Assembly (NCBI GenBank): GCA_963770035.1
Contig: CAVYON010000032.1
Span: 1 to 64,000, forward strand
Origin: Roseiarcus sp963770035
GTDB lineage: Bacteria > Pseudomonadota > Alphaproteobacteria > Rhizobiales > Beijerinckiaceae
DNA length: 64,000 nucleotides
Direction of reading: 5' to 3'
Made by a program: the position numbers and the translations under genes. Positions 38,221 to 47,635 of this stretch are shown here, piece after piece (the first letter of the stretch is position 1; each line of letters begins with the position of its first letter). The notes under the pieces are model-generated. The model was given only the letters and a program-made list of their open reading frames with translations. It ran no database searches and was not told the DNA's origin.

Positions 38221-39429
38221 ATGATGTCCATTTGTCGGAAAGCCGCTGCGCCCGTCGCCTGCGACCCGCCCGCCGACGCCCGCTCTCAGCGGCTGGCCAG
38301 GTTCGAGCGGGAGCAGCTGATCGTCGGCTATCTCAACCGCGGCGTTTCGGTCGCAGAGATCGCGGCGCGCGTCGGGGTCGGGGAGAAGCGCATGCGGGCG
38401 ATCATCCGTGAGATTTTGGCTCGCCGCATGCCTGCGCCGCCGAAAGAGTTCGTGGCGATCCAAATGAACCGTCTCAACGAGGCGCTGCTCATCGCCTTCA
38501 GCGCCATGTCGCCGACCAACCTCAAGGCCGTCGACCAAGTGGTCAAGATCGTGCGCGAGCTCGACCGCTATGGCGGCGCCCTCGCTGCCGAATGGGCCCG
38601 GCCGGAGGCCGCGCGCGTCGAAGCCGGCGAAGGGTCCCCCGCGTTCGGCGGGGCTCTTTTCTGCAGCGCGGAACTTGGGCTGCAGGATTCTGAGGCCAGC
38701 TCTGCCGTGCTCGCAGGCCGCCACCGCCCGGCAAATCCAGCGCAACGCCTTGAAAAGGCTGAATTCACGCCCGGATTTGGGGCCGCCCGGGACGCTGGCG
38801 AGGACGCCGGACGCGCGCCCGACGATCCCCTTGCCTCCGAGACGGCTGCTCTCGACCGTTGCGGCCGCGATCGCCCGGAAAATCCGGCGCAAAGCCTTGA
38901 AAACCTTGAATCCGCGCCCGGAGTTGGGATGAGCGCTCAGACCCCCGAAGCCGCTTCAGGCGACCCGGTCTCGACTCGCGACCTGGCCTTGACCCTGTTG
39001 AGGGACGCTGCGGGTCGTCAGGGCCTCCGCGCCTGCTTGAGCAGGCTGCGAGACGGCGGGCAGCGCGTCGCGCCTCAGCAGGACGGCGGAGATTTTCCGT
39101 TCGCCGCCCCAGATGGACGCGACCGCCCGGAAAATCCGCCGCAAGATCCTGAGAACGTTGAATCCGGGCTCGGGGTCTCGACCCTTGTCGCCGCGCTCGC
39201 TGAGCGCGGCGACGCGGTCGACGACCGCGTCTACCAGCCCCGCTGCGCCGCCGCTCGCCCGGGAATTCAGCCGCAACCCTCAGAAGAGATTGATTCCGCG
39301 CCCGGAGATTGCTGGCTTGCCGGGGCGGCGCCGGGCTCCGGGCGCGTCGATACGGTCAGGACGGCGATCCCGGCTCCGCGGGCCATGACACCCGTCCGGA
39401 TGACCCCCGAGGACGCAATGGCCTGCTGA
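38221..39429 (+). CDS. HTH protein with diverged internal repeats
   Basis: A 402-residue protein from ATG 38221, preceded by AAGGAAG. The N-terminal ~100 residues contain a helix-turn-helix (NRGVSVAEIAARVGVGEKRMR) and a helical region. The rest has about four spaced repeats of a 20-residue unit with a DRPENPAQ-LENLESAPG-like core: 38719-38781, 38866-38928, 39118-39180 and a weaker one at 39253-39312. Between them the sequence is Ala/Arg/Asp-rich and low-complexity. It resembles accessory-genome hypothetical proteins with sigma-like HTHs, but I cannot name a family. A mobile repeat sits 112 bases upstream. Confidence 0.65.
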   Translation: MMSICRKAAAPVACDPPADARSQRLARFEREQLIVGYLNRGVSVAEIAARVGVGEKRMRAIIREILARRMPAPPKEFVAIQMNRLNEALLIAFSAMSPTNLKAVDQVVKIVRELDRYGGALAAEWARPEAARVEAGEGSPAFGGALFCSAELGLQDSEASSAVLAGRHRPANPAQRLEKAEFTPGFGAARDAGEDAGRAPDDPLASETAALDRCGRDRPENPAQSLENLESAPGVGMSAQTPEAASGDPVSTRDLALTLLRDAAGRQGLRACLSRLRDGGQRVAPQQDGGDFPFAAPDGRDRPENPPQDPENVESGLGVSTLVAALAERGDAVDDRVYQPRCAAARPGIQPQPSEEIDSAPGDCWLAGAAPGSGRVDTVRTAIPAPRAMTPVRMTPEDAMAC

Positions 39430-39459
39430 TCGCCATAGGCGGCGGTCGCGCCGGTCCGC

Positions 39460-39996
39460 TTACTTCGGGAACGGGACGGGCGAATTGGACAGCGACTGGA
39501 GGTAGGCCAAGATGTCGGCGCGCTTCTGCGGCTCCTTCTCGCCGGCGAACGCCATCTTGGTCCCGGCGGCCATGGCCTTCGGATCGCCGATCCAGTGGTT
39601 CAGCTTCTCGTACGTCCAGTCGCCGCCGAGGGCCTTGACGGCGTCGGAATAGGCGAAGCCCGGCGACGAGGCGACCGGCCGGCCGACCACGCCCCAGAGG
39701 TCGGGACCGATCTTGGCGGCGCCGCCCTTGTCGAAGTTGTGGCAGGTGGCGCAGATCTTGGCGTCGGCCGCGCCCTTCTTGGCGTCGGCGTTGGCGAGCA
39801 GCTCCGGCAAGGGCGTCTCCTTCGGGGCGGCGGGGGCAGCGGCGGCGGGCGCGCCGGCCGAGGTCGGCAGCGCGAAGCCGGGGGTCTTGAGGATCTGCGG
39901 CGCAAACACTAGACTCGTATATTCCATGATGAGCCCGACGAACACGATCGCTCCGAGCAGGGCCAGCATGGTCCGGTTGAAATCGTAGGCGGTCAT
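39460..39996 (-). CDS. cycM: Membrane-anchored class I cytochrome c (CycM-like)
   Basis: A 178-residue cytochrome c. An N-terminal uncleaved helix (residues 9-30) anchors it, then comes an Ala/Pro-rich linker (about 40-65). The haem motif is C82-ATC-H86 (ICATCHNF). The methionine ligand is in AGTKMAFAG near the C-terminus. Length, linker and the divergent kdsB-pheA neighbourhood match CycM of Bradyrhizobium, which carries electrons from the bc1 complex to cytochrome oxidase. I start at ATG 39996, dropping an upstream extension. Confidence 0.9.
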   Translation of the reverse strand: MTAYDFNRTMLALLGAIVFVGLIMEYTSLVFAPQILKTPGFALPTSAGAPAAAAPAAPKETPLPELLANADAKKGAADAKICATCHNFDKGGAAKIGPDLWGVVGRPVASSPGFAYSDAVKALGGDWTYEKLNHWIGDPKAMAAGTKMAFAGEKEPQKRADILAYLQSLSNSPVPFPK

Positions 39997-40140
39997 CCCC
40001 GGGCGGCCCCTCGTCGACAGGTGTTGCACGTTCGCGGCCGGGCAGACGCGCCCGGACCCGTGCGTTGATTAGCCGCTTTGCCGCTGCGTTGGCAACACGT
40101 ATAAGCCCGCTTTCCGTCCGGGCGCGTCTGCTCTCCCCTC

Positions 40141-40884
40141 ATGGCCAAGACCGTTGTTCTGATACCTGCACGCATGGCTTCGACCCGCTTGCCGGGCAAG
40201 CCGCTCGCCGATATCGGCGGCGAGCCGATGATCGTCCACGTCTGGCGACGGGCGGTCGAGGCCGAGGTCGGACCGGTCGTGGTGGCGACCGACGATCCGC
40301 GCGTGGCCGCCGCGGTGGCGGCGGCGGGGGGTCGCGCCGTCATGACGCGCGCGGACCACCCGTCCGGGTCCGACCGCGTTTTCGAGGCGCTCGGCCTGGT
40401 CGATCCCGACGGCGTCTACGACGTCGTGGTCAACGTTCAGGGCGACCTTCCGACGATCGAGAAAACCGCGGTCCGCGCCTGCCTTGCGCCGCTCGACGAT
40501 CCCGCGGTCGACATCGCCACGCTGGCGACGCCGATCGTCAGGGCCGAGGAGAGGGACGATCCCAACGTCGTCAAGGCGGTCGGCGCGGCGGTCGGACCGG
40601 GCAGGCTTCGGGCGTTGTACTTTACCCGCGCCCGGGCGCCGTGGGGCGAAGGCGAGCTTCTGCACCACATCGGCCTCTACGCCTACCGGCGGGCGGCGCT
40701 CGCCCAATTCGTCGCCTTGCCGGCCTCGCCGCTCGAGCGCCGCGAGCGGCTCGAACAGCTCAGGGCATTGGAGGCGGGCATGCGCATCGACGTCGCCGTC
40801 GTGGACACGGCGCCGCTCGGCGTCGACACCCCCGAGGATCTCGAGCGGGCGCGCGCCATGCTCGACACGAAGGCAAAGGCATGA
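40141..40884 (+). CDS. kdsB: 3-deoxy-manno-octulosonate cytidylyltransferase
   Basis: A 247-residue enzyme that activates KDO as CMP-KDO for lipopolysaccharide synthesis. The N-terminal nucleotide-binding signature is VVLIPARMASTRLPGKPLAD, followed by TRADHPSGSDRV, VVNVQGDLPTI and YFTRARAPW. Its stop codon overlaps the pheA start (ATGA), so the two genes are co-translated. The order cycM-kdsB-pheA is conserved in related bacteria. Confidence 0.96.
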   Translation: MAKTVVLIPARMASTRLPGKPLADIGGEPMIVHVWRRAVEAEVGPVVVATDDPRVAAAVAAAGGRAVMTRADHPSGSDRVFEALGLVDPDGVYDVVVNVQGDLPTIEKTAVRACLAPLDDPAVDIATLATPIVRAEERDDPNVVKAVGAAVGPGRLRALYFTRARAPWGEGELLHHIGLYAYRRAALAQFVALPASPLERRERLEQLRALEAGMRIDVAVVDTAPLGVDTPEDLERARAMLDTKAKA

Positions 40885-41747
40885 CCGGGACCCGTTCCAT
40901 AGCTTACCAGGGCGAGCCAGGGGCCAACTCGCACATCGCCTGCGTCGAAAACTATCCGGATTTCACCCCGTTGCCCTGCGCCACCTTCGAGGACGCCTTC
41001 GCCGCCCTCGAGGAAGGAACCGCCGACCTGGCCATGATCCCGATCGAGAACTCGATCGCCGGCCGGGTCGCCGACATCCACGCGCTTCTGCCCGCCTCCG
41101 GCCTGCACATTGTCGGCGAGACGTTCCTGCCGATCCACTTTCAGTTGCTCGCCGTGCCGGGCGCGCGGATCGAGGAGCTGAAGACGGTGCACAGCCATGT
41201 CCATGCCCTCGGCCAGTGCCGCAACGTCATCCGCCGCCACAAGCTGAAGACGGTTGTCGCGAGCGACACGGCCGGCTCGGCGCGCGAGGTTGCGGAATGG
41301 GGCGACAGGACCCGCGCTTCCCTCGCCACCGAGCTTGCCGGCCGGATCTATGGGCTCAAGACACTGATCAGCGATGTCGAGGACGAGAAGCACAACACCA
41401 CCCGCTTTGTCATCCTGTCGAAGATCGAGCGCCGGGCTGCGCAGGGAAACGGGCCGGTCGTCACGACGTTCATCTTCCGGGTGCGGAACGTGCCGGCCGC
41501 GCTTTACAAAGCGCTCGGCGGCTTCGCCACCAACGGCGTCAACATGACCAAGCTCGAGAGCTACATGGTCGAGGGCGAATTCGCCGCGACCCAGTTTCTC
41601 GCCGACGTCGACGGGCACCCCGAGGACCCGCCGCTGGCGCGGGCGTTGGAGGAACTCACGTTCTTCTCGCGCGAGGTTCGCATCCTCGGCGTCTATCCCG
41701 CTCACCCGTTCCGCATCGAGACGCAAAACGGGCGCAACGGAATGTAA
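40881..41747 (+). CDS. pheA: Prephenate dehydratase
   Basis: A 288-residue monofunctional enzyme that converts prephenate to phenylpyruvate for phenylalanine synthesis. The PDT domain carries SIAYQGEPGANSHIA, MIPIENSIAGRV, HVHALGQCR and ASDTAGSAREVA. The C-terminal ACT domain (NVPAALYKALGGFATNGVNM, then LESY) gives feedback sensing of phenylalanine. There is no chorismate mutase domain. It starts within the last codon of kdsB. Confidence 0.96.
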   Translation: MTGTRSIAYQGEPGANSHIACVENYPDFTPLPCATFEDAFAALEEGTADLAMIPIENSIAGRVADIHALLPASGLHIVGETFLPIHFQLLAVPGARIEELKTVHSHVHALGQCRNVIRRHKLKTVVASDTAGSAREVAEWGDRTRASLATELAGRIYGLKTLISDVEDEKHNTTRFVILSKIERRAAQGNGPVVTTFIFRVRNVPAALYKALGGFATNGVNMTKLESYMVEGEFAATQFLADVDGHPEDPPLARALEELTFFSREVRILGVYPAHPFRIETQNGRNGM

Positions 41748-41828
41748 GGGAGGCGCGGAGGAAACCGTTTGCTCGACGCCTTTCCTTCCAATAGAGCGGA
41801 ACGGCTGATTCCATGCCGGGAGGCCGCC

Positions 41829-42440
41829 ATGACGTCGCTTCGCGCCGCGCTACTCGTCCTCGTCCCGTTTTTCGCAATGGCGGCCGCCGCCCAGACCCAA
41901 CCTCTCGCCGTCGCGCGCGCAACGATCGAGAGCGTTTCGCCGGATGGTGGAAGCCTCATGGCGCGGACCCGCGCCGGCCAGGACCAAAGGATCAAACTGT
42001 CCGACAAGACCACGGTCACGCTGGTCCTTCCCGCCACGCTCGCTGACGTGAAGCCGGGCGCGTTCATCGGCGTCGCAGCGCTTCCTGGCGCCAATGGCGC
42101 GCTCAAAGCCATGGAAGTGCACGTTTTTCCTGAGGCCATGCGCGGGACAGGCGAGGGTCACCGGCCGTTTGACCTTGCGCCGAGCAGCACCATGACCAAC
42201 GGCGCCGTCGCGGCGCGGGTCGATGGCGTCAACGGCGCGAATCTCACCGTGACCTATAACGGCGGCCAGCAGGTTATCGCCGTCGATCCCAAGACCCCGA
42301 TCGTCTCCTTTGCGCCCGGTGCGCGAGCCGATCTCAAGGCCGGGGCCGCCATCGTTGCGCGCGGTCCCCGGGAGGACGACGGGACGATCGACGCGGTCCG
42401 CATCCTGGTCGGCAAGGACGGCCTCGTCCCGCCGCTGTAA
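41829..42440 (+). CDS. Exported DUF5666-like beta-domain protein
   Basis: A 203-residue exported protein. The ATG at 41829 begins a signal peptide MTSLRAALLVLVPFFAMAAA cleaved near AQTQP. The mature part has two repeats of an OB-like beta unit: ARATIESVSPDGGSLMAR...LADVKPGAFIGVAA and VARVDGVNGANLTVTYNGG...ADLKAGAAIVARG. This pattern is common in DUF5666-type periplasmic proteins. It follows pheA by 81 bases. Function unknown. Confidence 0.75.
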   Translation: MTSLRAALLVLVPFFAMAAAAQTQPLAVARATIESVSPDGGSLMARTRAGQDQRIKLSDKTTVTLVLPATLADVKPGAFIGVAALPGANGALKAMEVHVFPEAMRGTGEGHRPFDLAPSSTMTNGAVAARVDGVNGANLTVTYNGGQQVIAVDPKTPIVSFAPGARADLKAGAAIVARGPREDDGTIDAVRILVGKDGLVPPL

Positions 42441-42540
42441 GCTGTGGTTTGGTTGGCCGGTCAGAGGTTTGGCGGATTTGCCCGCTGGGGTTGTCCGTGT
42501 TAGCGCTCAGCTATTCTTCCGTTCGCGGCTGAGGCGCAAA

Positions 42541-44354
42541 ATGAGCATCGACCAGAACAAGACCACGACCCGTCCGGATGCAGACAACTCGAGTTTCACC
42601 TTTGTCCTGATCAAGCCGACCCACTATGACGATCGGGGTTATCCGATTCAATGGTATCGGTCGGCCTTGCCGTCCAACACGCTCGCCTGCATGAACAGCC
42701 TCGCCGAGGATGCCCGCAATCGGCAAGTGTTGGGCCCGGGCGTCGACTTCGTCATCGAAACTTACGACGAGACGAACCGGCGGGTCCTTCCCGCCCGGAT
42801 CATCCGCGACCTGGCCAACCGCGCCGGCCGGGCGCTGGTCGGCATCGTCGGGGTTCAGTCGAACCAGTACCCGCGCGCCTTGGACATCGCCCGGCAGTTT
42901 CGCGCCGAGGGCGTCGCGGTCTGCATTGGCGGCTTTCACGTCTCCGGCTGCCTTGCCATGCTGCCGGAACTGCCGGCGGAGTTGAAGGAGGCGCAGGCCC
43001 TGGGGATCGCGCTGTTTGCGGGCGAAGCGGAGGAAGGGCGGCTCGACCTTGTCCTGCGCGACGCCTGGAACGGCGAATTGAAACCGCTCTACAACTACAT
43101 GGATCAGTTGCCGTCGCTCGGCGGTTCGCCCGCCCCGATCCTGCCGCGCAAGCATGTCGAGCGCACCTCAGGCACCTATTCGAGCATTGATCTCGGCCGC
43201 GGCTGCCCGTACCAGTGCTCGTTCTGTACGATCATCAACGTGCAAGGGCGCAAAAGCCGCTTCCGAACTCCCGACGACCTCGAAAAGATCATCCGCGCCA
43301 ACGTCGCGCAGGGGATCGACCGGTTCTTCATCACCGACGACAATTTTGCCCGCAACAGCGACTGGGAGATCCTGCTCGACCGCGTCATCAAGCTAAAGCA
43401 GGACGACATCCACGTCGGCTTCACCATCCAGGTCGACACGCTCTGCCACAAGATCCCGAATTTCATCGAGAAGGCGACCGCCGCCGGGGTCAAACGCGTG
43501 TTCATCGGACTTGAGAACATCAATCCCGACAATCTGATCGCCGCCAAGAAGCGACAGAACAAGATTACCGAATACCGTCAGATGCTGCAGAAATGGCGCT
43601 CGCACGGGGCGATCACCTTCGCCGGCTACATTCTCGGCTTTCCCGCCGACACCAAAGAATCGATCCTGCGCGACATCGACATCATCAAACGCGAACTGCC
43701 GCTCGATATCCTGGAGTTCTTTTTCCTCACACCGCTGCCCGGCTCCGAGGACCATCAGACCCTGTTGAAGAAGGGGGTATGGATGGACCCCGACATCAAC
43801 AAGTACGACCTCAACCACCGGGTCTCTCACCACTCCAAGATGTCGGACAAGGAGTGGGAGGAGGCCTATCGGGCCGCCTGGGACGCTTTCTATACCCCCG
43901 AGCACATTCACACGATTCTCAGACGCGCTGCGGCTATCCCCAACGGGCGGCCGAAGCAGATCCTGAGCACGATCATGTGGTTCAAGCTGATGATCGACCA
44001 TGAGGGCGTGCATCCGCTCGAGGGCGGCGCGCTCAGGCTGAAATCGCGGCGAGACCGCCGTCATGGCTTGCCGCTCGAGTCGCCCCTGGTGTTTTATCCT
44101 CGTTATTGGGGCGGGACGGCGATCAAGGCGGCGAAATACCTCCGGTTCTTCCTGCGGTCGCGCGGCATCCTCAAGGAGGCGCTCGGGCGCCGGACCGCTA
44201 TGCCTACACCGACCTCGCCATCGCCCCGCCAAAGGCCGACGAGTTCGAGGCGCTCGAACTCTATCACGCCACCTCCGGGGGCGAAGCGGCGCTTGTGCGT
44301 AAGGCGATCGGCGACAGTATTCGCTCCAAGACCACCGCCGTGGCCGCGCAATAG
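42541..44354 (+). CDS. B12-binding domain/radical SAM protein (one frameshift)
   Basis: A protein of about 604 residues. Residues about 20-170 form a cobalamin-binding-like Rossmann domain (FVLIKPTHYDDRGYP, VGIVGVQSNQYPRAL, CIGGFHVSG). The radical SAM core follows, with C222-PYQ-C226-SF-C229 for the 4Fe-4S cluster, then FITDDNFARNSDW and RVFIGLENINPDNL. The C-terminal region after about residue 540 is read in another frame from about 44190 (DRYAYTDLAIAPPK), ending at 44352-44354. A single base causes the shift. The substrate is unknown; such enzymes often methylate or rearrange unreactive carbons. Confidence 0.85.
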
Positions 44355-44360
44355 TCGGCG

Positions 44361-45320
44361 ATGCTGGTCGACGGAAAATGGACTGCAGCCTGGCAACCGG
44401 TCCAGGCAACCGACGCGAAAGGCGGCTTTGTCCGGCAGGTCTCGAGCTTTCGCAGCTGGGTGACGCCTGACGGCTCGGCCGGGCCGACCGGCGACGGCGG
44501 GTTTCGCGCCGAGCCCGACCGCTACCATCTCTATGCCGCCTATGTCTGTCCGTGGGCGACGCGGGTCCTGATCGCCCTGAAGCTGAAGAAGCTCGAGGGG
44601 GTCATATCGGTCGATATCGTCGAGCCGGCGCTGACCGATCAGGGCTGGCGCTTCGGCAATGATCCCGGGTCGGGCCGTGACACGGTCAATGGCGCGACCT
44701 ACTTGCATGAGGTCTACACCCGCGCCGACCCGCATTTCACCGGCCGCGCCACTGTGCCGGCCCTGTGGGACAGACGGCGTGAGACCATCGTCAATAACGA
44801 ATCGGCCGACCTCCTCCGGATCGTCAACGCGGGTTTCGGCGGCCTCGCCGACGATGCGGTCGACCTCTATCCCGAAGACCTCAGGGCGAAGATCGATACG
44901 TTGAACGACGCGGTCTACCCGGCGCTCAACAACGGCGTCTATCGCGCCGGCTTCGCTACGACCCAGGAGGCCTACGAAGAAGCGTTTCAGGCCGTTTTCG
45001 CCATGCTGGACGCCCTCGAGCGCTGCCTCGCAGCCGGTCCCTACCTGTTCGGCGAGCGGCTGACCGAGGCCGACGTGCGCGTGTTCGTGACGCTCGCCCG
45101 GTTCGACGCCGCCTATCACGGCCAGTTCAAGTGCAACCTGCGCCGGATCGCCGACTGTCCGAACCTCAGCGCCTATCTCGAGCGGCTGATCGCGATCCCG
45201 GCGTTCCGCGACACCTTCAACCTCGACCACATCAAGCGCGGCTACTATTCGATCGCAAGCCTCAACCCGACCCGGATCGTCCCGCTCGGGCCGGAGCTGG
45301 CCTGGGCGCCCCGGGGCTGA
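44361..45320 (+). CDS. Glutathionyl-hydroquinone reductase (GST xi-class)
   Basis: A 319-residue enzyme that reduces glutathionyl-hydroquinones. The N-terminal thioredoxin-like domain carries the active-site motif YVCPWATR with C63, and VPALWDRRRETIVNNESADLLR binds glutathione. The helical C-terminal domain has the long YLFGERLTEADVRVFVTLARFD and HGQFKCNLRRI segments characteristic of the YqjG/PcpF family. It begins six bases after the radical SAM stop, so the two may be co-transcribed. Confidence 0.92.
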   Translation: MLVDGKWTAAWQPVQATDAKGGFVRQVSSFRSWVTPDGSAGPTGDGGFRAEPDRYHLYAAYVCPWATRVLIALKLKKLEGVISVDIVEPALTDQGWRFGNDPGSGRDTVNGATYLHEVYTRADPHFTGRATVPALWDRRRETIVNNESADLLRIVNAGFGGLADDAVDLYPEDLRAKIDTLNDAVYPALNNGVYRAGFATTQEAYEEAFQAVFAMLDALERCLAAGPYLFGERLTEADVRVFVTLARFDAAYHGQFKCNLRRIADCPNLSAYLERLIAIPAFRDTFNLDHIKRGYYSIASLNPTRIVPLGPELAWAPRG

Positions 45321-45572
45321 GCCGGCGGCGTTTTTTGAGACCGCGCCAGGAATTTCAAGGCGTTACCCGCTATATTCTGACTCCCGGCGGCCGCGGGAGG
45401 CCGATTCGCCACGGTTTCGCCGTATTCCGTTAACCATGCTGACGACGCGGGTTCAACGTTCTCAAGCCCTTAGGCGCCGGACCGAGGCAAAATCGGGTCG
45501 GGGGCCCCCCGTAAACGTGTCCGGCAAGTGCGCGCCGTCAAGGCCGTCCGGCGGCGTGCGTGGCGCTCGGCC

Positions 45573-47378
45573 CTAGGGTTCGCGCCGCCACCAGGCCGCG
45601 AGGTCGACGCCGAACAGCGGCGTCGTCTCCGGCCGGCCGAGCTTGGCGGAATAGGCGATCCAGAGGTCGGGGGCGTAATAGAGCGGGACAATGTAGAAGC
45701 CGGAGATCAGCAGCCGGTCGAGCGCCCGGACCGCGGCGACAAACCCCTCCTTGCTGTCCGCCGACAGGATTGCGGCGATCATCGCGTCGATCGCCGGCGA
45801 CGCGGCGCCGGCGAGGTTGTAAGCCCCGTCGGCCTTCGCCGCCGCCGAGCTCCAGCGTCCGCGCTGCTCGTTTCCGGGAGACGGCGAGGCGCTCCAGGTT
45901 CCGGGCATCATGTCGAAATCGAACCGCGTCCGCCGGCGCTGGAACTGGACCTCATCGACGAGGCGAACGGTGGCGATGACGCCGATGCGGGCGAGATTGC
46001 GCGCGTAGGCGAGCGCCAGCCGTTCCTCTTCCCGGGTCTTCACCGTGATCTCGAAGGCGAGCGGCGTTCCCTTGCGATCGACGATACGGTCGTCCCGCAG
46101 GCGGTAGCCCGCCCGTTCCAACTGATCGATGGCGCGGCGCGCGACTTCACGGTCGCGCCCGGAGCCGTCGGAGACGGGCGCGCGCCACGTCCCGTCCATC
46201 ACATCCGGCCGGACGGCGCCGGGAAAGGGGGCGAGCAACGCCTTCTCGAGTTCGGACGCCGGGCGGCCGATGGAGGACAAATCGCTGTCGTCGAAGAACC
46301 CCTCGGAGCGCCGATAGGCGCTGGCGTAAAGATTGGCGTTGACCCATTCAAAGTCGAACATCGAGGCCAACGCCTCGCGCACGCCCGGATCGGCGAACAT
46401 CGCCCGGCGGGTATTGAAGGCGAATCCCGACACCCCCTTCGGAAGGCGGTTGGGAAGGGAGGCCATGACGACCCGCCCATCCTTGATGGCGGGAAAGCCG
46501 TATTCGGAACGCCAGCGGGTGACGTCGTCCTCGACCCGGTAGTCGATCACCCCCGCCTTGAAAGCCTCGAACATCGCCGTCGCGTCGCGGAAGTAATCGA
46601 TGCGGATCTCGTCAAAATTGTACAGCCCCTTTGAAACCGGCAGGTCCCGCGCCCAATAGTCGGGATTGCGCTTCAAGATGAGCCGTTCGCCCGGAACGAC
46701 CTCGGCAATGCGATAGGGACCCGACGCCACGGGGATCTGCAGCGTCTGGTCCTCGAAATGCTCGGCGTCGGTGTGAGCGCTGGACAGCACCGGCATGATC
46801 GCCAGGGTCAGCGGCAGCTCGCGATCGTTTGCCCCGGCAAGGTCGAACCGGACGGTATGGGCGTCCAGAGCCTCGGCGCTCCTGACCAGTTTGTAGGCGG
46901 CCCGTGTCTGCGGTCTGCCCTTCGCCTTGAGGAGGTTGAACGTGAACAGTACATCGGCCGGGGTGATCGGCGTTCCGTCCGAGAACCGGGCGGCCGGATT
47001 GAGATGAAAGACGATCAGGTCGCGCGCCGGATCCGTCTCCAAACTCTCTGCGATCAATCCGTACAGGGTGAAGGGCTCATCGTCGGAGCGGATCATCAGC
47101 GGCTGGTAGACGTTGCCGATCAGTCCCTGCGCGGTCGACAGCGCCTTGACGTTGTATGGATTTAAACTGTCGAAGGCGCCGAGGAAGGCGAGGTTCAGCC
47201 GACCGCCCTTCGGCGCATCAGGATTGACGTATGGAAAATGGTCGAAGCCGGCCGGCAAGGCCGGATCGCCGTGCATGGCGATCGCGGAAACGGGCGCGGC
47301 GATCTCGGCGCGCGCCGGGGCCGCGAGGGCCAAGACCGCAACGAGGAGAGACCGAATCGCAGGGGCGAACATTGGCAA
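45573..47378 (-). CDS. Extracellular solute-binding protein, family 5 (YejA-like)
   Basis: A 601-residue periplasmic binding protein for peptides or similar solutes. An N-terminal signal peptide (MFAPAIRSLLVAVLALAAPARA, possible start 47372) is followed by a family 5 core: PYVNPDAPKGGRLNLAFLGAFDSLNPY, SDGTPITPADVLFTFNLLKA, FNTRRAMFADPGVREALASM and SASPSPGNEQRGRWSS. This last segment is typical of YejA-like proteins. The cognate permeases and ATPase (yejBEF) are not adjacent, so it may be an orphan or act with a distant transporter. Confidence 0.9.
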   Translation of the reverse strand: MPMFAPAIRSLLVAVLALAAPARAEIAAPVSAIAMHGDPALPAGFDHFPYVNPDAPKGGRLNLAFLGAFDSLNPYNVKALSTAQGLIGNVYQPLMIRSDDEPFTLYGLIAESLETDPARDLIVFHLNPAARFSDGTPITPADVLFTFNLLKAKGRPQTRAAYKLVRSAEALDAHTVRFDLAGANDRELPLTLAIMPVLSSAHTDAEHFEDQTLQIPVASGPYRIAEVVPGERLILKRNPDYWARDLPVSKGLYNFDEIRIDYFRDATAMFEAFKAGVIDYRVEDDVTRWRSEYGFPAIKDGRVVMASLPNRLPKGVSGFAFNTRRAMFADPGVREALASMFDFEWVNANLYASAYRRSEGFFDDSDLSSIGRPASELEKALLAPFPGAVRPDVMDGTWRAPVSDGSGRDREVARRAIDQLERAGYRLRDDRIVDRKGTPLAFEITVKTREEERLALAYARNLARIGVIATVRLVDEVQFQRRRTRFDFDMMPGTWSASPSPGNEQRGRWSSAAAKADGAYNLAGAASPAIDAMIAAILSADSKEGFVAAVRALDRLLISGFYIVPLYYAPDLWIAYSAKLGRPETTPLFGVDLAAWWRREP

Positions 47379-47635
47379 AGCTTAGCACCGGAAATTGCGC
47401 CCTTTCTCGGTCCTAACTTTGATTCGGGGTCGGTCGGATGTCCGAGGCGCGCGGCAGGCGCGAAATTGTTATTGGATTGTCGCGTTGGATATGGAAAGAG
47501 AGCCCGCCGGAAAGACGCCCTGCCGTGGCGCCGCCGTGTCATACTGTCGCCTGATCGCTGGTGGAAGGCCTCCCGCCTGACCACCGGCGCGGGTGGGCGC
47601 CGAGTTCAAGGAATCAGGGCTTGAAAGGACGATTG

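Noticed and set aside
45430..45437. TTAACCAT CtrA half-site-like sequence
   Set aside because: It lies in a gap between two convergent genes, where no promoter is expected; an 8-base match occurs by chance in a window this size.
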